Shown here piece by piece: positions 1 through 10,579 of a stretch of 64,000 bases of DNA. The notes beneath the pieces are model-generated. The model made no database searches. It was not told the origin of the DNA and saw only the letters and a program-made list of their open reading frames with translations. Each line of letters starts with the position of its first letter. The stretch's first letter is position 1. Source of the DNA: Paenibacillaceae bacterium (GTDB taxonomy: Bacteria > Bacillota > Clostridia > Lachnospirales > Lachnospiraceae); contig SVDU01000007.1 in NCBI GenBank assembly GCA_015057705.1, forward strand, positions 1-64,000, read 5' to 3'. A program made the translations under genes and the position numbers.

Positions 1-70
1 TGCTATGCTATTTTTTATTTCAAAGTCATTATACACTATCTTTGACTATTTGCGCAATTTCCTATAAAGT

Positions 71-104
71 AAAAAAACGCCCTGACAGAAAAACCTGTCA
101 GGGC
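71..104 (-). terminator. rpoC terminator
   Basis: A 10-bp perfect stem (79-88 with 95-104, GCCCTGACAG/CTGTCAGGGC) with a 6-nt loop is followed on the minus strand by seven Ts (71-77). It lies 10 bases past the rpoC stop codon and ends the rpoBC transcript. Positions 1-70 hold no other recognisable feature. Confidence 0.93.
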
Positions 105-114
105 ATCTTGATAC

Positions 115-3100
115 TTATTCTTCTATTTCACCTTCACTAATGGCTAAAATCTCTTCTGCATCATCAAAATTGTCATCAGATAACAGAATCTCATCATCAT
201 CAGTTAAAAGGATCTCATCACTTTCCTCACAAGCAGCATCTGTGCTTAAGTTAATGGTACGGTAACGTTTCATACCTGTACCGGCAGGAATCGGCTTACC
301 AATGATAACATTCTCTTTTAATCCGATTAAATGATCCACTTTACCGTTAATGGCAGCTTCAGTCAGAACCTTAGTGGTCTCCTGGAAGGAAGCAGCTGAC
401 AGGAATGAATCGGTAGCCAGAGATGCCTTGGTGATACCAAGCATTACCTGCTTTCCGTCTGCCGGCTCTTTGCCTTCGGCAAGAAGGCCATCATTTAAAT
501 CATTATAGTCAAGAACGTCCATAGAAGTTCCTGGAAGGACATCGCTGTCTCCGCTTTCTTCTATTTTGATCTTCTTAAGCATCTGTCTTACGATCATCTC
601 AACGTGCTTATCATTGATCTCAACACCCTGCAGACGGTATACACGCTGTACTTCCTGGATCATATAATCCTGTACGGCACGAACACCCTTAATCTTTAAG
701 ATGTCATGAGGATTTACACTACCTTCAGTCAGCTCATCGCCAGCTTCCAGTACCTGACCATCCTGCACCTTGATTCTGGAACCATAAGGAATCAGATAAG
801 TCTTTGAATTTCCTGTTTCGTTCTCAGTAATGATAATTTCACGTTTCTTTTTTGTATCTTTAATAGCAACTACACCAGGGAATTCTGCAATAATAGCAAG
901 ACCCTTCGGCTTACGTGCCTCAAAAAGCTCCTCGACACGGGGAAGACCCTGTGTAATATCGCCACCGGCAACACCGCCGGTATGGAACGTACGCATGGTC
1001 AGCTGTGTTCCTGGCTCTCCGATTGACTGGGCAGCAATAATACCAACTGCCTCACCAACCTGAACCGGCTGTCCGGTTGCCATGTTGGCTCCGTAACATT
1101 TAGCGCAGACACCCTGATGGGATTTGCAGGTAAGAACGTTGCGGATCTTGATAGAATCACGCCCCATCTTATTGAGCACTTTCATAACGGCTCCCGCACG
1201 CTTAGGAGTACACATATGGTTTGCTTTTACAATTACTTCTCCTGTATCCGGATCTGTAATGGTTTCTGCGATAAATCTTCCTGTGATACGTTCTTCCAGG
1301 CCTTCAATGGTTTCCTGTCCGTCAGTGAATGCCTTGATCTCCATAAACGGAATATCTTTGCCTTCACAGCAGTCAATCTCTCTGATAATCATATCCTGGG
1401 ATACGTCTACCAGACGTCTGGTCAGATAACCAGAGTCGGCTGTTCGAAGCGCTGTATCGGAAAGTCCCTTACGGGCTCCATGAGCAGAGATAAAGTACTC
1501 CAATACGTCAAGACCTTCACGGAAGTTTGACTTAATAGGAAGTTCGATGGTGTGACCGGTTGTATCTGCCATAAGTCCACGCATACCTGCAAGCTGTTTG
1601 ATCTGTTTATCAGAACCACGGGCTCCGGAATCCGCCATCATGTAGATGTTGTTGTACTTATCAAGTCCTGTCAGCAGGTCATGGGTCAACTGATCATCGG
1701 TTGTTTTCCATGTGTCAATTACTTCTTTATAACGCTCTTCCTCTGTGATAAGACCACGGCGGAAGTTCTTTGCAATCTGGTCAACCGTTGCCTGGGCATC
1801 TGCGATCAGCTTCGGTTTGCTCTCCGGCACAGTCATGTCGGAAATGGATACTGTCATGGCTGCCTTTGTTGAGTACCGGTAACCAATGGCCTTAATGTCA
1901 TCCAGAGTTTCGGCGGTCTGTACAGCTCCGTGAACGTTAATAACTTTTTCAAGGATCTGCTTACACTGCTTCTTGCCTACATGGAAATCGACTTCCATTA
2001 AAAGCTCATTGCCTGGAATGGAACGATCTACGAAACCAAGATCCTGAGGAACAATCTCATTGAATATGAAACGTCCTACTGTGGATTCTACAACTCCGCT
2101 TAATACGGTACCATCAGGCATCTTCTTGCTGACTCTTGCCTTGATTCTGGAATGAAGGGTAACTGCCTGGTTTTCATAAGCAAGAATTGCTTCATTAATG
2201 CTCTTGAATACCATTCCTTCTCCCTTGGCACCAGGTCTTTCCTGTGTCAGGTAATAGATACCAAGGACCATATCCTGAGATGGTACCGCTACAGGACCAC
2301 CGTCGGAAGGCTTTAACAAGTTGTTTGGAGAGAGCAGAAGGAAACGGCACTCTGCCTGGGCTTCTACGGAAAGAGGCAGATGAACAGCCATCTGGTCACC
2401 ATCGAAGTCGGCATTAAATGCGGTACAAACAAGAGGATGAAGCTTAATTGCCTTACCTTCTACCAGAATCGGCTCGAATGCCTGGATTCCCAGTCTGTGA
2501 AGGGTAGGCGCACGGTTTAACATAACCGGATGCTCTTTGATTACATCCTCTAAGACATCCCATACCTCTGTCTGAAGACGTTCTACCATCTTCTTTGCAT
2601 TTTTAATGTTGTGTGCTGTACCATTGGAGACAAGCTCTTTCATAACGAAAGGTTTGAATAACTCAATTGCCATCTCTTTTGGAAGACCGCACTGATAAAT
2701 CTTAAGTTCTGGTCCTACTACGATAACGGAACGTCCAGAGTAGTCAACACGTTTACCTAAAAGGTTCTGACGGAAACGGCCCTGTTTACCCTTTAACATA
2801 TCAGATAAGGACTTTAAGGCACGGTTTCCAGGTCCGGTAACTGGTCTGCCACGTCTGCCGTTGTCAATTAATGCATCAACCGCTTCCTGAAGCATACGTT
2901 TTTCATTGCGGACAATGATATCCGGTGCGCCCAGCTCTAAAAGACGGGCCAGACGGTTGTTACGGTTAATGATTCTTCTGTATAAATCATTTAAGTCGGA
3001 AGTAGCGAAACGGCCGCCGTCCAGCTGTACCATAGGACGGATATCCGGAGGGATTACAGGAACTACTGTCATGATCATCCACTCTGGTAAGTTACCGGAG

Positions 3101-3774
3101 TTGCGGAATGCTTCCACAACTTCCAGTCTCTTGATAATTCTTGCACGCTTCTGTCCGGTTGCGTCCTTTAAGCCTTTCTTTAAATCCGCAGAATCTTTTT
3201 CAAGATCTATGGAATGAAGGAGCTCTAAAATAGCTTCAGCACCCATTCCCACGCGGAAGGAACCGTAACCGTACTTATCCACTTCTTCTCTGTATTCTTT
3301 TTCTGATAAAACCTGCTTATACTGAAGGCCTGTATTTCCAGCATCCAAAACAACATAAGAAGCAAAATACAGCACCTTCTCCAGTGTTCTGGGTGAAATA
3401 TCAAGGATCAGACCCATACGGCTTGGTATTCCCTTGAAATACCAGATATGGGAAACAGGAGCAGCGAGCTGGATATGACCCATACGTTCTCTTCTGACAC
3501 TGGCCTTTGTTACTTCAACGCCGCATCGGTCACAGATAACGCCTTTATACCGGATCTTTTTATATTTGCCGCAATGACATTCCCAGTCCTTGCTTGGTCC
3601 GAAAATCCGTTCACAGAACAAACCGTCTTTTTCCGGCTTTAAGGTTCTGTAGTTAATCGTCTCTGGCTTTTTCACCTCGCCGTGGGACCAATCCAGAATT
3701 TTCTCCGGAGATGCCAGACCGATCTTTATGGCATCGAATGTCATCGGGTGGTAAGTTTCATTATTTTCAGGCAT
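115..3774 (-). CDS. rpoC: DNA-directed RNA polymerase subunit beta'
   Basis: Largest catalytic subunit of the core RNA polymerase, 1219 aa. The N-terminal zinc site is visible as Cys66, Cys68, Cys81 and Cys84. The catalytic NADFDGD motif is at residues 454-460, its three aspartates holding the active-site magnesium. Bridge-helix and trigger-loop regions are intact ([16 protein letters not shown]). The C-terminus is a strongly acidic tail with the unit DEILL(T/S)DD repeated. The start is supported by GGGAGA upstream. It follows rpoB by 18 bp and is co-transcribed with it. Unlike the usual order, a terminator rather than rpsL-rpsG-fusA follows directly. Confidence 0.99.
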   Translation of the reverse strand: MPENNETYHPMTFDAIKIGLASPEKILDWSHGEVKKPETINYRTLKPEKDGLFCERIFGPSKDWECHCGKYKKIRYKGVICDRCGVEVTKASVRRERMGHIQLAAPVSHIWYFKGIPSRMGLILDISPRTLEKVLYFASYVVLDAGNTGLQYKQVLSEKEYREEVDKYGYGSFRVGMGAEAILELLHSIDLEKDSADLKKGLKDATGQKRARIIKRLEVVEAFRNSGNLPEWMIMTVVPVIPPDIRPMVQLDGGRFATSDLNDLYRRIINRNNRLARLLELGAPDIIVRNEKRMLQEAVDALIDNGRRGRPVTGPGNRALKSLSDMLKGKQGRFRQNLLGKRVDYSGRSVIVVGPELKIYQCGLPKEMAIELFKPFVMKELVSNGTAHNIKNAKKMVERLQTEVWDVLEDVIKEHPVMLNRAPTLHRLGIQAFEPILVEGKAIKLHPLVCTAFNADFDGDQMAVHLPLSVEAQAECRFLLLSPNNLLKPSDGGPVAVPSQDMVLGIYYLTQERPGAKGEGMVFKSINEAILAYENQAVTLHSRIKARVSKKMPDGTVLSGVVESTVGRFIFNEIVPQDLGFVDRSIPGNELLMEVDFHVGKKQCKQILEKVINVHGAVQTAETLDDIKAIGYRYSTKAAMTVSISDMTVPESKPKLIADAQATVDQIAKNFRRGLITEEERYKEVIDTWKTTDDQLTHDLLTGLDKYNNIYMMADSGARGSDKQIKQLAGMRGLMADTTGHTIELPIKSNFREGLDVLEYFISAHGARKGLSDTALRTADSGYLTRRLVDVSQDMIIREIDCCEGKDIPFMEIKAFTDGQETIEGLEERITGRFIAETITDPDTGEVIVKANHMCTPKRAGAVMKVLNKMGRDSIKIRNVLTCKSHQGVCAKCYGANMATGQPVQVGEAVGIIAAQSIGEPGTQLTMRTFHTGGVAGGDITQGLPRVEELFEARKPKGLAIIAEFPGVVAIKDTKKKREIIITENETGNSKTYLIPYGSRIKVQDGQVLEAGDELTEGSVNPHDILKIKGVRAVQDYMIQEVQRVYRLQGVEINDKHVEMIVRQMLKKIKIEESGDSDVLPGTSMDVLDYNDLNDGLLAEGKEPADGKQVMLGITKASLATDSFLSAASFQETTKVLTEAAINGKVDHLIGLKENVIIGKPIPAGTGMKRYRTINLSTDAACEESDEILLTDDDEILLSDDNFDDAEEILAISEGEIEE

Positions 3775-3792
3775 GAGCGGTTCTCCCTTCTA

Positions 3793-6700
3793 TTATTCTT
3801 CGTCTGAATCGTCAAATTCTACGTCATCGAAATCCTCAAAAGAATCGTCGACACCGTCCGCATCCTCTTCTTCATCAACATTTACCAGTTCATCATCCTT
3901 GAATTCCTGTTTCTGATAGCCTAATTCACTAAAGGATTCCTCATCGCGGTAATGCTTATCGCCTTCAATGATGGATCTTAAATCAGTTTCCTCATAATCT
4001 GTGCTTTCAGCAATCTGAACCTCGGTATTGTCATCACGCAGCACTCTTACATCGAGAGCCAGTGACTGAAGTTCCTTTAACAATACCTTAAAGGATTCTG
4101 GAATTCCAGGCTCAGGAATATTCTCTCCCTTAATGATAGCTTCATAGGTTTTTACACGTCCTACCACATCATCGGATTTCACTGTCATGATCTCCTGCAG
4201 TGTATAGGAAGCACCATAAGCCTCCAGAGCCCAAACCTCCATCTCTCCGAAACGCTGGCCGCCGAACTGAGCTTTACCGCCCAGAGGCTGCTGTGTAACC
4301 AGGGAGTATGGTCCGGTAGAACGGGCATGGATCTTATCATCAACCAGATGGTGCAGTTTCAGATAATGCATGTGTCCAATGGTAACCGCACTGTCAAAGT
4401 ATTCTCCGGTCCGTCCGTCACGAAGGCGAACTTTTCCGTCTCTGCTCAGCGGAACACCTTTCCACAAGCCTCTGTGCTCTAAATGTTCTCCCAGATATTC
4501 AATTACATCAGGTCTTAAAATATCTTTATATTTTTCCTGGAAGTCTTCCCACTCCATATTTACATAGTCGTTGGCTACGTCCAGGGTATCCATAATATCA
4601 ATCTCGTTTGCTCCGTCAAATACCGGTGTGGATATATTAAATCCAAGTGCTCTTGCAGCAAGGCTTAAGTGGATCTCAAGTACCTGACCGATGTTCATAC
4701 GGGAAGGAACGCCCAGTGGGTTTAATACAATATCGAGAGGACGGCCGTTTGGAAGGAATGGCATATCTTCTACAGGAAGTACACGGGAAACAACACCCTT
4801 GTTACCATGACGTCCAGCCATCTTATCACCAACAGAAATCTTTCTCTTCTGTGCGATGTAAATACGGACAGTCTGATTCACACCCGGTGAAAGCTCGTCA
4901 CCATTTTCTCTGGTAAATACTTTAGCATCAACGATGATACCGTAAGCACCGTGAGGTACTTTTAAGGAAGTATCACGTACTTCTCTTGCCTTCTCACCGA
5001 AGATTGCACGTAACAGTCTCTCTTCTGCTGTCAGCTCGGTCTCTCCCTTTGGAGTTACCTTACCAACTAGGATATCTCCTGCACGGACTTCCGCACCAAT
5101 ACGGATGATACCTCTTTCATCAAGATCCTTTAATGCATCCTCGCCGACACCAGGAACATCACGAGTAATCTCTTCCGGTCCTAATTTGGTATCACGGGCT
5201 TCTGCCTCGTATTCCTCAATATGGACAGAAGTATAGACATCTTCCTGTACCAGTCTCTCACTTAAGAGAACCGCATCCTCGTAGTTATAACCTTCCCAGG
5301 TCATGAATCCGATCAGAGGATTCTTACCAAGAGCGATCTCACCCTTCTGTGTAGAAGGACCGTCAGCGATAACGTCTCCCTTTGCCACATGGTTATTCTT
5401 AAATACGATTGGCTTCTGGTTGTAGCAGTTGGACTGGTTGCTTCTCTTAAACTTGGTTAAACGGTAAACATCTTTTCCGCCATCGGAATCACGTTTGATA
5501 ATGATTTCGTTGGAGGCTGAACGCTCTACCACACCGGAGTTTCTTGCAACAACGCAAACACCGGAGTCAACGGCAGCTTTTGCTTCCATACCGGTTCCTA
5601 CAACAGGAGCGTCAGTTGTCAATAATGGAACGGCCTGACGCTGCATGTTTGATCCCATGAGCGCACGGTTCGCATCATCGTTTTCCAGGAAGGGGATCAT
5701 GGCTGTAGCTACGGAGAATACCATCTTCGGAGAAACGTCCATTAAATCTATATTCTTTCTCTGGAATTCGGATGTCTCCTCACGGAAACGTCCGGAAATA
5801 TTCTTATGGATGAAGTGTCCTTCCTCATCAAGAGGTTCATTCGCCTGAGCAACAACAAAGTTATCTTCTTCATCTGCAGTTAAGTAAACAACCTCATCAG
5901 TGACGATCGGATTGTTCACATTGGTTTTATCTACCACGCGGTAAGGCGCCTCTACAAAACCGTACTGATTGACTCTCGCATAGGTAGCAAGGGAGTTGAT
6001 CAGACCGATGTTAGGACCTTCTGGTGTCTCAATCGGGCACATACGGCCGTAATGAGTATAATGAACGTCTCGAACCTCGAATCCGGCACGGTCTCTGGAA
6101 AGACCTCCAGGTCCCAAGGCAGATAAACGTCTCTTATGGGTAAGCTCAGCAAGCGGGTTATTCTGATCCATGAACTGGGACAGCTGGGAACTGCCGAAGA
6201 ATTCCTTAACAGCCGCAGTAACCGGCTTGATATTAATCAGAGACTGTGGCGTAATGCCATCCATATCCTGTGTTGTCATACGTTCACGGACAACACGTTC
6301 CATTCTGGACAGACCGATCCGGTACTGATTCTGGAGCAGTTCTCCTACCGCACGGATTCTTCTGTTGCCCAGATGATCGATGTCATCTGCGTTACCTACT
6401 TCTTCTTCCAGATGCATGTTATAGTTGATGGAAGCTAAAATATCTTCCTTTGTAATATGCTTAGGAATGAGTTCATTCACGTGTCTGTGAATTGCTTTCT
6501 TTAATGCTTCTTCGTCATCGCTGCCAACTTCTGACAGGATTTTTTCAAGAGCTGGGTAGAATACTAATTCTGTAATCCCGGCATCCTTTGGATCAAATTT
6601 TACATGGGCTGACAAGTCAACCATTAAGTTGGAAAGAACTTTCTGTTTGTGTTCCACACCTTCCAGCCACACGAACGGAACAGCTGCATTCTGAATATCA

Positions 6701-7659
6701 ATCGCAAGCTGCTTGTCTACAGTCGTTCCAGCCTCAGCTAAGATTTCGCCGGTTGTGGTATCCACCACATTCTCAGCCAGAACATGACCAGTAATGCGGT
6801 TTTTAAAGTGAAGCTTTTTATTGAATTTATATCGTCCGACTTTGGCCAGATCGTACCGTCTCGGGTCGAAGAACATACTATTTAACAAACTTTCAGCACT
6901 ATCAACAGATAAGGGCTCACCTGGGCGGATCTTCTTATATAATTCCAATAAGCCATCCTGGTAATTATCAGAAGTATCCTTACCAAAACTGGCCAGTAAT
7001 TTTGGTTCTTCACCAAACAGATCAATAATCTCTGCATTGGTACCATAACCAAGAGCACGAATCAGGACGGTGACTGGAACCTTTCTGGTTCTGTCCACAC
7101 GTACATAGAAAATGTCGTTGGAGTCAGTCTCGTACTCCAGCCATGCACCACGGTTTGGAATCACCGTACATGCATATAATTCCTTACCTACCTTATCGTG
7201 TTCGATACCATAATATATACCTGGGGAACGTACCAGCTGGCTTACAATAACACGTTCGGCACCGTTAATCACGAAGGAACCGGTATCTGTCATAAGCGGA
7301 AGATCGCCCATGAAGATCTCATGTTCATTAATTTCATCTTTATCTTTATTGCAAAGTCTTACTTTAACCTTTAAAGGAGCTGCGTAAGTTGCATCTCGTT
7401 CTTTGCATTCTTCTATTGTGTACTTGATGTCATCCTTACATAATGTAAAATCGACAAACTCAAGACTTAAGTGTCCAGCAAAGTCTGCAATTGGAGAGAT
7501 GTCTTCAAAGACTTCCTTCAATCCTTCATCAAGGAACCACTGATAGGAATTCTTCTGAATCTCAATCAGGTTTGGCATCTCAAGCACTTCTTTTTGTCTT
7601 GAGAAACTCATTCTCAGGCTCTTACCGGCCGGAACCGGACGCATTCTGCTTTTCTCCAT
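3793..7659 (-). CDS. rpoB: DNA-directed RNA polymerase subunit beta
   Basis: Second large core RNA polymerase subunit, 1288 aa. The rifampicin region reads [20 protein letters not shown] and then [10 protein letters not shown]. The Asp, His and Ser positions most often changed in resistant mutants are wild type, so rifampicin sensitivity is expected. The [12 protein letters not shown] and C-terminal [18 protein letters not shown] blocks are present. The protein ends in a roughly 35-residue Asp/Glu tail. The ATG at 7659 follows an AGGGGTG ribosome site 8-10 bases upstream. It is first in its operon: no rplJ-rplL lies upstream, and a divergent membrane-protein gene sits there instead. The leader is about 85 nt. 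Confidence 0.99.
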   Translation of the reverse strand: MEKSRMRPVPAGKSLRMSFSRQKEVLEMPNLIEIQKNSYQWFLDEGLKEVFEDISPIADFAGHLSLEFVDFTLCKDDIKYTIEECKERDATYAAPLKVKVRLCNKDKDEINEHEIFMGDLPLMTDTGSFVINGAERVIVSQLVRSPGIYYGIEHDKVGKELYACTVIPNRGAWLEYETDSNDIFYVRVDRTRKVPVTVLIRALGYGTNAEIIDLFGEEPKLLASFGKDTSDNYQDGLLELYKKIRPGEPLSVDSAESLLNSMFFDPRRYDLAKVGRYKFNKKLHFKNRITGHVLAENVVDTTTGEILAEAGTTVDKQLAIDIQNAAVPFVWLEGVEHKQKVLSNLMVDLSAHVKFDPKDAGITELVFYPALEKILSEVGSDDEEALKKAIHRHVNELIPKHITKEDILASINYNMHLEEEVGNADDIDHLGNRRIRAVGELLQNQYRIGLSRMERVVRERMTTQDMDGITPQSLINIKPVTAAVKEFFGSSQLSQFMDQNNPLAELTHKRRLSALGPGGLSRDRAGFEVRDVHYTHYGRMCPIETPEGPNIGLINSLATYARVNQYGFVEAPYRVVDKTNVNNPIVTDEVVYLTADEEDNFVVAQANEPLDEEGHFIHKNISGRFREETSEFQRKNIDLMDVSPKMVFSVATAMIPFLENDDANRALMGSNMQRQAVPLLTTDAPVVGTGMEAKAAVDSGVCVVARNSGVVERSASNEIIIKRDSDGGKDVYRLTKFKRSNQSNCYNQKPIVFKNNHVAKGDVIADGPSTQKGEIALGKNPLIGFMTWEGYNYEDAVLLSERLVQEDVYTSVHIEEYEAEARDTKLGPEEITRDVPGVGEDALKDLDERGIIRIGAEVRAGDILVGKVTPKGETELTAEERLLRAIFGEKAREVRDTSLKVPHGAYGIIVDAKVFTRENGDELSPGVNQTVRIYIAQKRKISVGDKMAGRHGNKGVVSRVLPVEDMPFLPNGRPLDIVLNPLGVPSRMNIGQVLEIHLSLAARALGFNISTPVFDGANEIDIMDTLDVANDYVNMEWEDFQEKYKDILRPDVIEYLGEHLEHRGLWKGVPLSRDGKVRLRDGRTGEYFDSAVTIGHMHYLKLHHLVDDKIHARSTGPYSLVTQQPLGGKAQFGGQRFGEMEVWALEAYGASYTLQEIMTVKSDDVVGRVKTYEAIIKGENIPEPGIPESFKVLLKELQSLALDVRVLRDDNTEVQIAESTDYEETDLRSIIEGDKHYRDEESFSELGYQKQEFKDDELVNVDEEEDADGVDDSFEDFDDVEFDDSDEE

Positions 7660-7750
7660 TGACGTTTCACCCCTGTTTTCTTTCTATTCATTTCTGTTTT
7701 GGGCATAAATGTCCCAATAAGGCACACAAAGCCACAATAGTGCACATTCC

Positions 7751-7779
7751 ATAATATCATAGTGCTGTCAAGGTGTCAA
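7751..7779 (-). promoter_or_regulatory. rpoBC promoter
   Basis: On the minus strand, TTGACA (7774-7779), a 17-bp spacer and TATTAT (7751-7756), a near-consensus sigma-A promoter. A second TTGACA-like hexamer lies inside the spacer. It is back to back with the promoter of the rightward gene; the two -35 boxes are only 11 bp apart. Confidence 0.85.
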
Positions 7780-7790
7780 GCATTTTTTGC

Positions 7791-7819
7791 TTGTATTTCC
7801 CAGAAAAATGTGTTATACT
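7791..7819 (+). promoter_or_regulatory. Promoter of the membrane-protein gene next to rpoB
   Basis: TTGTAT (7791-7796), a 17-bp spacer and TATACT (7814-7819) preceded by TG-n, an extended -10. The predicted start near 7826 leaves a leader of about 40 nt before the GTG start of the next gene. Confidence 0.75.
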
Positions 7820-7867
7820 ATTGCAGATAGGCCCAATTTACAATATGAACTATTGGAGGTATTCCCG

Positions 7868-8317
7868 GTGAGCACATTTTTAAACGTATTATTAGTGATT
7901 CTTTTCATCGTAGTGATAGCTCTGGCAGTCCTTTACTTTCTTGGAAGAAAGCTGGAAAAGCGTCAGGTAGAACAGCAGCAGGCACTGGAAGCTGCGGCAC
8001 AGACCGTTTCCATGCTTGTAATCGATAAGAAAAAGATGAGGCTAAAGGATGCCGGGCTCCCAAAGATCGTGTATGAACAAACGCCAAAGTACATGCGCCG
8101 TACTAAGCTGCCGATCGTAAAAGCAAAGGTCGGACCAAAGGTTATGACTTTAATTGCAGACGCAAAGGTTTTCGATGTACTTCCTGTTAAGACAGAAGCA
8201 AAGGTTGTGATTAGCGGTATCTACATAACCGAAATCAAAAGCCTCCGTGGCAAAGCAGTTCCTCCGGCGCCAAAGAAGAAATCTTTTTGGGACAGGTTTA
8301 AAAAGAACAATCATTAG
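7868..8317 (+). CDS. Small single-pass membrane protein of unknown function
   Basis: 149 aa if started at the GTG at 7868, which has GGAGG seven bases upstream. A longer reading from 7787 would begin inside the promoter and is rejected. Residues about 3-24 form one hydrophobic helix (LNVLLVILFIVVIALAVLYF). A charged, Gln/Glu-rich helical segment follows, then a basic, probably beta-rich cytoplasmic domain of about 90 residues, and the protein ends in a Lys-rich tail (PKKKSFWDRFKKNNH). I do not recognise a named family. It has its own promoter and terminator, so it is monocistronic, and it is divergent from rpoB. Confidence 0.8.
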   Translation: MSTFLNVLLVILFIVVIALAVLYFLGRKLEKRQVEQQQALEAAAQTVSMLVIDKKKMRLKDAGLPKIVYEQTPKYMRRTKLPIVKAKVGPKVMTLIADAKVFDVLPVKTEAKVVISGIYITEIKSLRGKAVPPAPKKKSFWDRFKKNNH

Positions 8318-8357
8318 ACCAGGTTACGATTCCTATCACCGGAACGTCTGTGATAGA

Positions 8358-8399
8358 TGCCGATGAGCGATTAAACTCGTTCATCGGCATTTTTATTTG
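8358..8399 (+). terminator. Terminator of the small membrane-protein gene
   Basis: A 12-bp stem with one G-U pair (8358-8369 with 8378-8389, TGCCGATGAGCG/CGTTCATCGGCA) is followed by TTTTTATTT. Confidence 0.9.
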
Positions 8400-8438
8400 T
8401 CTTTGAATAAATAATTTTTAAAATGTCAGATAAATTTA

Positions 8439-8466
8439 TTGACATAGTGGAAATATATGATATAAT
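8439..8466 (+). promoter_or_regulatory. sodA promoter
   Basis: TTGACA (8439-8444), a 16-bp spacer and TATAAT (8461-8466), with TGA just before the -10 (extended -10). This is a near-perfect sigma-A promoter, expected to be strong unless repressed. Confidence 0.88.
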
Positions 8467-8480
8467 CAAGCTACAAGGTA

Positions 8481-8496
8481 GTTAGTAATAACTAAC
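8481..8496. promoter_or_regulatory. Candidate operator at the sodA transcription start
   Basis: Inverted repeat GTTAGT-AATA-ACTAAC lies about 8-23 bases downstream of the predicted start site. A repressor dimer there would block the strong promoter. The size and position suit a MarR, HxlR or similar redox-responsive repressor, but the family cannot be told from the site and no such regulator is adjacent. Confidence 0.45.
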
Positions 8497-8551
8497 CAAT
8501 AATCAAAAAATTAAATTTCAATATAAATGAGAACCCGAAAGGAGAACCACT

Positions 8552-9172
8552 ATGTTTGAACAAATTATTTTACCTTATAAATATGAAGCTTTAGAACCCC
8601 ATATCGATGCTCTTACAATGGAAACACACTACTCCAAGCATCACGCAGCCTATACAAAAAATCTAAATGATGCAGCAAAAATAGCTGGAGCGGAGAATAT
8701 GGATATTGTTTCCCTTCTCTCCTCTCTCGATAAGATTCCGGATGAGGCACTTAGAAAGACAATCAGGAACAATGGAGGCGGCTTTTATAATCATAACCTG
8801 TACTTCTCCACAATGAGCCCTGATGGCGGCGGAGAACCGGAAGGCCCGCTAAAGGCGGCTCTTGACGATGCTTTTGGAAGCTTCTCACAGTTTAAGGTTC
8901 AGTTAAGCGCTCTGGCAGCCGGACAGTTTGGATCTGGCTGGGGATGGCTCTCAGCTGACAAGGCTGGTAAGCTCCATCTCTCAGCAAGTCCCAACCAGGA
9001 TAATCCGTTGATGGAAGGAGGCGGTAAGGTTCCAATTCTTGGAATTGATGTCTGGGAACACGCTTATTATCTTAAGTATAAGAATCTAAGAGCTGATTAT
9101 ATCAAAGCTTTCTTCGATGTAGTAAACTGGAAGGAAGTATCAAATAATTACGAGAAAGCATTAAAAGGTTAA
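8552..9172 (+). CDS. sodA: Superoxide dismutase, Mn-type by signature residues
   Basis: Converts superoxide to oxygen and hydrogen peroxide in the cytoplasm, 206 aa. All four metal ligands are present: His26, His81, Asp166 (DVWEHAYY) and His170. Gly77 in NNGGGFYNH and Gln149 in NQDNPLM are the pattern that separates Mn-SOD from Fe-SOD, which carries its active-site Gln in the first motif. Metal preference is therefore inferred as manganese, though cambialistic enzymes exist. The AGGAG ribosome site is eight bases before the ATG. It is monocistronic, with its own strong promoter, an operator-like repeat in the leader and a downstream hairpin. In an anaerobe it serves brief oxygen exposure. Confidence 0.95.
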   Translation: MFEQIILPYKYEALEPHIDALTMETHYSKHHAAYTKNLNDAAKIAGAENMDIVSLLSSLDKIPDEALRKTIRNNGGGFYNHNLYFSTMSPDGGGEPEGPLKAALDDAFGSFSQFKVQLSALAAGQFGSGWGWLSADKAGKLHLSASPNQDNPLMEGGGKVPILGIDVWEHAYYLKYKNLRADYIKAFFDVVNWKEVSNNYEKALKG

Positions 9173-9184
9173 GAATATAATTTT

Positions 9185-9222
9185 GAGGAGAGAAAACAAT
9201 TTGTTTTCTCTCCTCTTGTATA
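9185..9222 (+). terminator. sodA terminator
   Basis: A 15-bp perfect stem (GAGGAGAGAAAACAA with TTGTTTTCTCTCCTC, 9185-9215) is followed by TTGTATAT, a weak U-tract. It lies 12 bases after the sodA stop. Confidence 0.75.
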
Positions 9223-9287
9223 TATCAGATAATAAGATATTTGCTTACTATATAAATTCTGCACAAAGACATAATATATGTCTTTTT

Positions 9288-9734
9288 TTAACTCAAAAGA
9301 TGGATACTTGCAATATCCTTGGAACAGACTTCCAGCACAATATTGCATTCTGAAACATGCTGGTAATTAATATCCAGAGAATAATCCACCTGAACCTTTA
9401 AACGATCCTCTTCCTCAGCAATCCTGATATCGTTTGTTCTGATTCCGATCATCAGCTCTCCAAATGGCGTTGCATAACAGGAAATGTTTTTCTTTTCCTT
9501 TTCAAAGGTCATATGAACACTGGTGCTTCCTCTTTTTATGATATCCATTCCTGAAGAATGAATCTTAATGGTGTTTCTTGTCACACCATCTACCCCTTCC
9601 TGAACTTCATCATAAAGAATATAATGGCTGCCGTTTTTTAAAAAATAATCTCCTCTTGTGATCATTTCCACAGCCTGATTATCCTCTTCCACGATTTGTG
9701 CACCGCTGATACTGATCAGAACATCTCTCGTCAT
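9288..9734 (-). CDS. ywiB: DUF1934 (YwiB-like) beta-barrel protein
   Basis: 148 aa, no signal peptide or membrane segment. The alternating hydrophobic/charged strands through the whole length and the motifs KIHSSGMDIIKRG, FGELMIGIRT and VDYSLDINYQHVSECNI match the DUF1934 / B. subtilis YwiB calycin-like family of unknown function. It is last in the ddl-murI operon, 14 bp after murI, with its own GAGGAG ribosome site. The linkage to cell-wall precursor genes is context only. In other Firmicutes this family often sits beside argS, so a wall role should not be assumed. Confidence 0.8.
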   Translation of the reverse strand: MTRDVLISISGAQIVEEDNQAVEMITRGDYFLKNGSHYILYDEVQEGVDGVTRNTIKIHSSGMDIIKRGSTSVHMTFEKEKKNISCYATPFGELMIGIRTNDIRIAEEEDRLKVQVDYSLDINYQHVSECNIVLEVCSKDIASIHLLS

Positions 9735-9748
9735 AGTTTATAACTCCT

Positions 9749-10567
9749 CTAGTACTCTTCTATATTTATTTGTCTCGTCTCTTTCACCTGACCTGGAAGA
9801 ATGGAGGCAGCAAAGCTTGAGAACTTTTCGGCCAGATCACTAACATAAAAATGATATTTTTCAATGCTGCTGCCGTCATGGTCACAGAGAAGTTCCTTTT
9901 CCTCCAGTACCTGCTTTAATTCCAGAGCTGTCTCATAAGCCGGGTTGACTAATGTCACTTCCGGACCCATCAGCCTGCCTACAGTGGAGCGGAGAAGTGG
10001 GTAATGGGTACAGCCTAATATAAGGGTATCAATGTATTTGCCTTTTAATTCGCTTAAATACCGGGATGCAATTTCATCTGTAACGGAATCGTGAAGCAGC
10101 CCTTCCTCAACAAGGGGTACCAGGAGTGGACATGGTTTTCCTGTAACTTCTATGTCTTCCCGCATTTCTTTTATTACCCGTGTGTATACACCGCTTCTTA
10201 TGGTTCCTTCGGTTCCGATAATCCCAATCTTACCATTCTTGGTTGATTCAATTGCAGTTCTTGCCCCTGCGTGAATTACCCCGATGATGGGAATATCCAG
10301 ATCATGCTCCACTGTCTCAAGTGCACAGGCTGTGGCTGTATTACATGCAATTACAATTGCTTTTACATCCTGTGTCATAAGAAAACGAATGATCTGTCTG
10401 GTAAAACGGATAACAGTGCTGCAGGATTTGTTCCCATAAGGTACCCGCGCCGTATCACCAAAATATACAATCCTTTCATCCGGCATCTGTCTCATGATTT
10501 CTCTTGCAACCGTAAGTCCGCCTACGCCGGAATCAAATACTCCAATGGGTGAATTTCTATCTGCCAT
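9749..10567 (-). CDS. murI: Glutamate racemase
   Basis: Makes D-glutamate for peptidoglycan from L-glutamate, without cofactor, 272 aa. The substrate-binding FDSGVGGLTV motif (Asp12, Ser13), the first catalytic cysteine Cys75 in IACNTATA, and the second, Cys186, in LGCTHYPLL with His188 are all in place. The ribosome site is AAGGAG. It is the middle gene of ddl-murI-ywiB, 12 bp after ddl, so the enzymes supplying D-Ala-D-Ala and D-Glu are made together. Confidence 0.97.
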   Translation of the reverse strand: MADRNSPIGVFDSGVGGLTVAREIMRQMPDERIVYFGDTARVPYGNKSCSTVIRFTRQIIRFLMTQDVKAIVIACNTATACALETVEHDLDIPIIGVIHAGARTAIESTKNGKIGIIGTEGTIRSGVYTRVIKEMREDIEVTGKPCPLLVPLVEEGLLHDSVTDEIASRYLSELKGKYIDTLILGCTHYPLLRSTVGRLMGPEVTLVNPAYETALELKQVLEEKELLCDHDGSSIEKYHFYVSDLAEKFSSFAASILPGQVKETRQINIEEY

Positions 10568-10579
10568 AATAACTGCTCC

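Noticed and set aside
830-3642. Several rightward open frames of 60-137 codons opposite rpoC
   Set aside because: They lie wholly inside a conserved gene, lack ribosome sites and read as shadow sequence.
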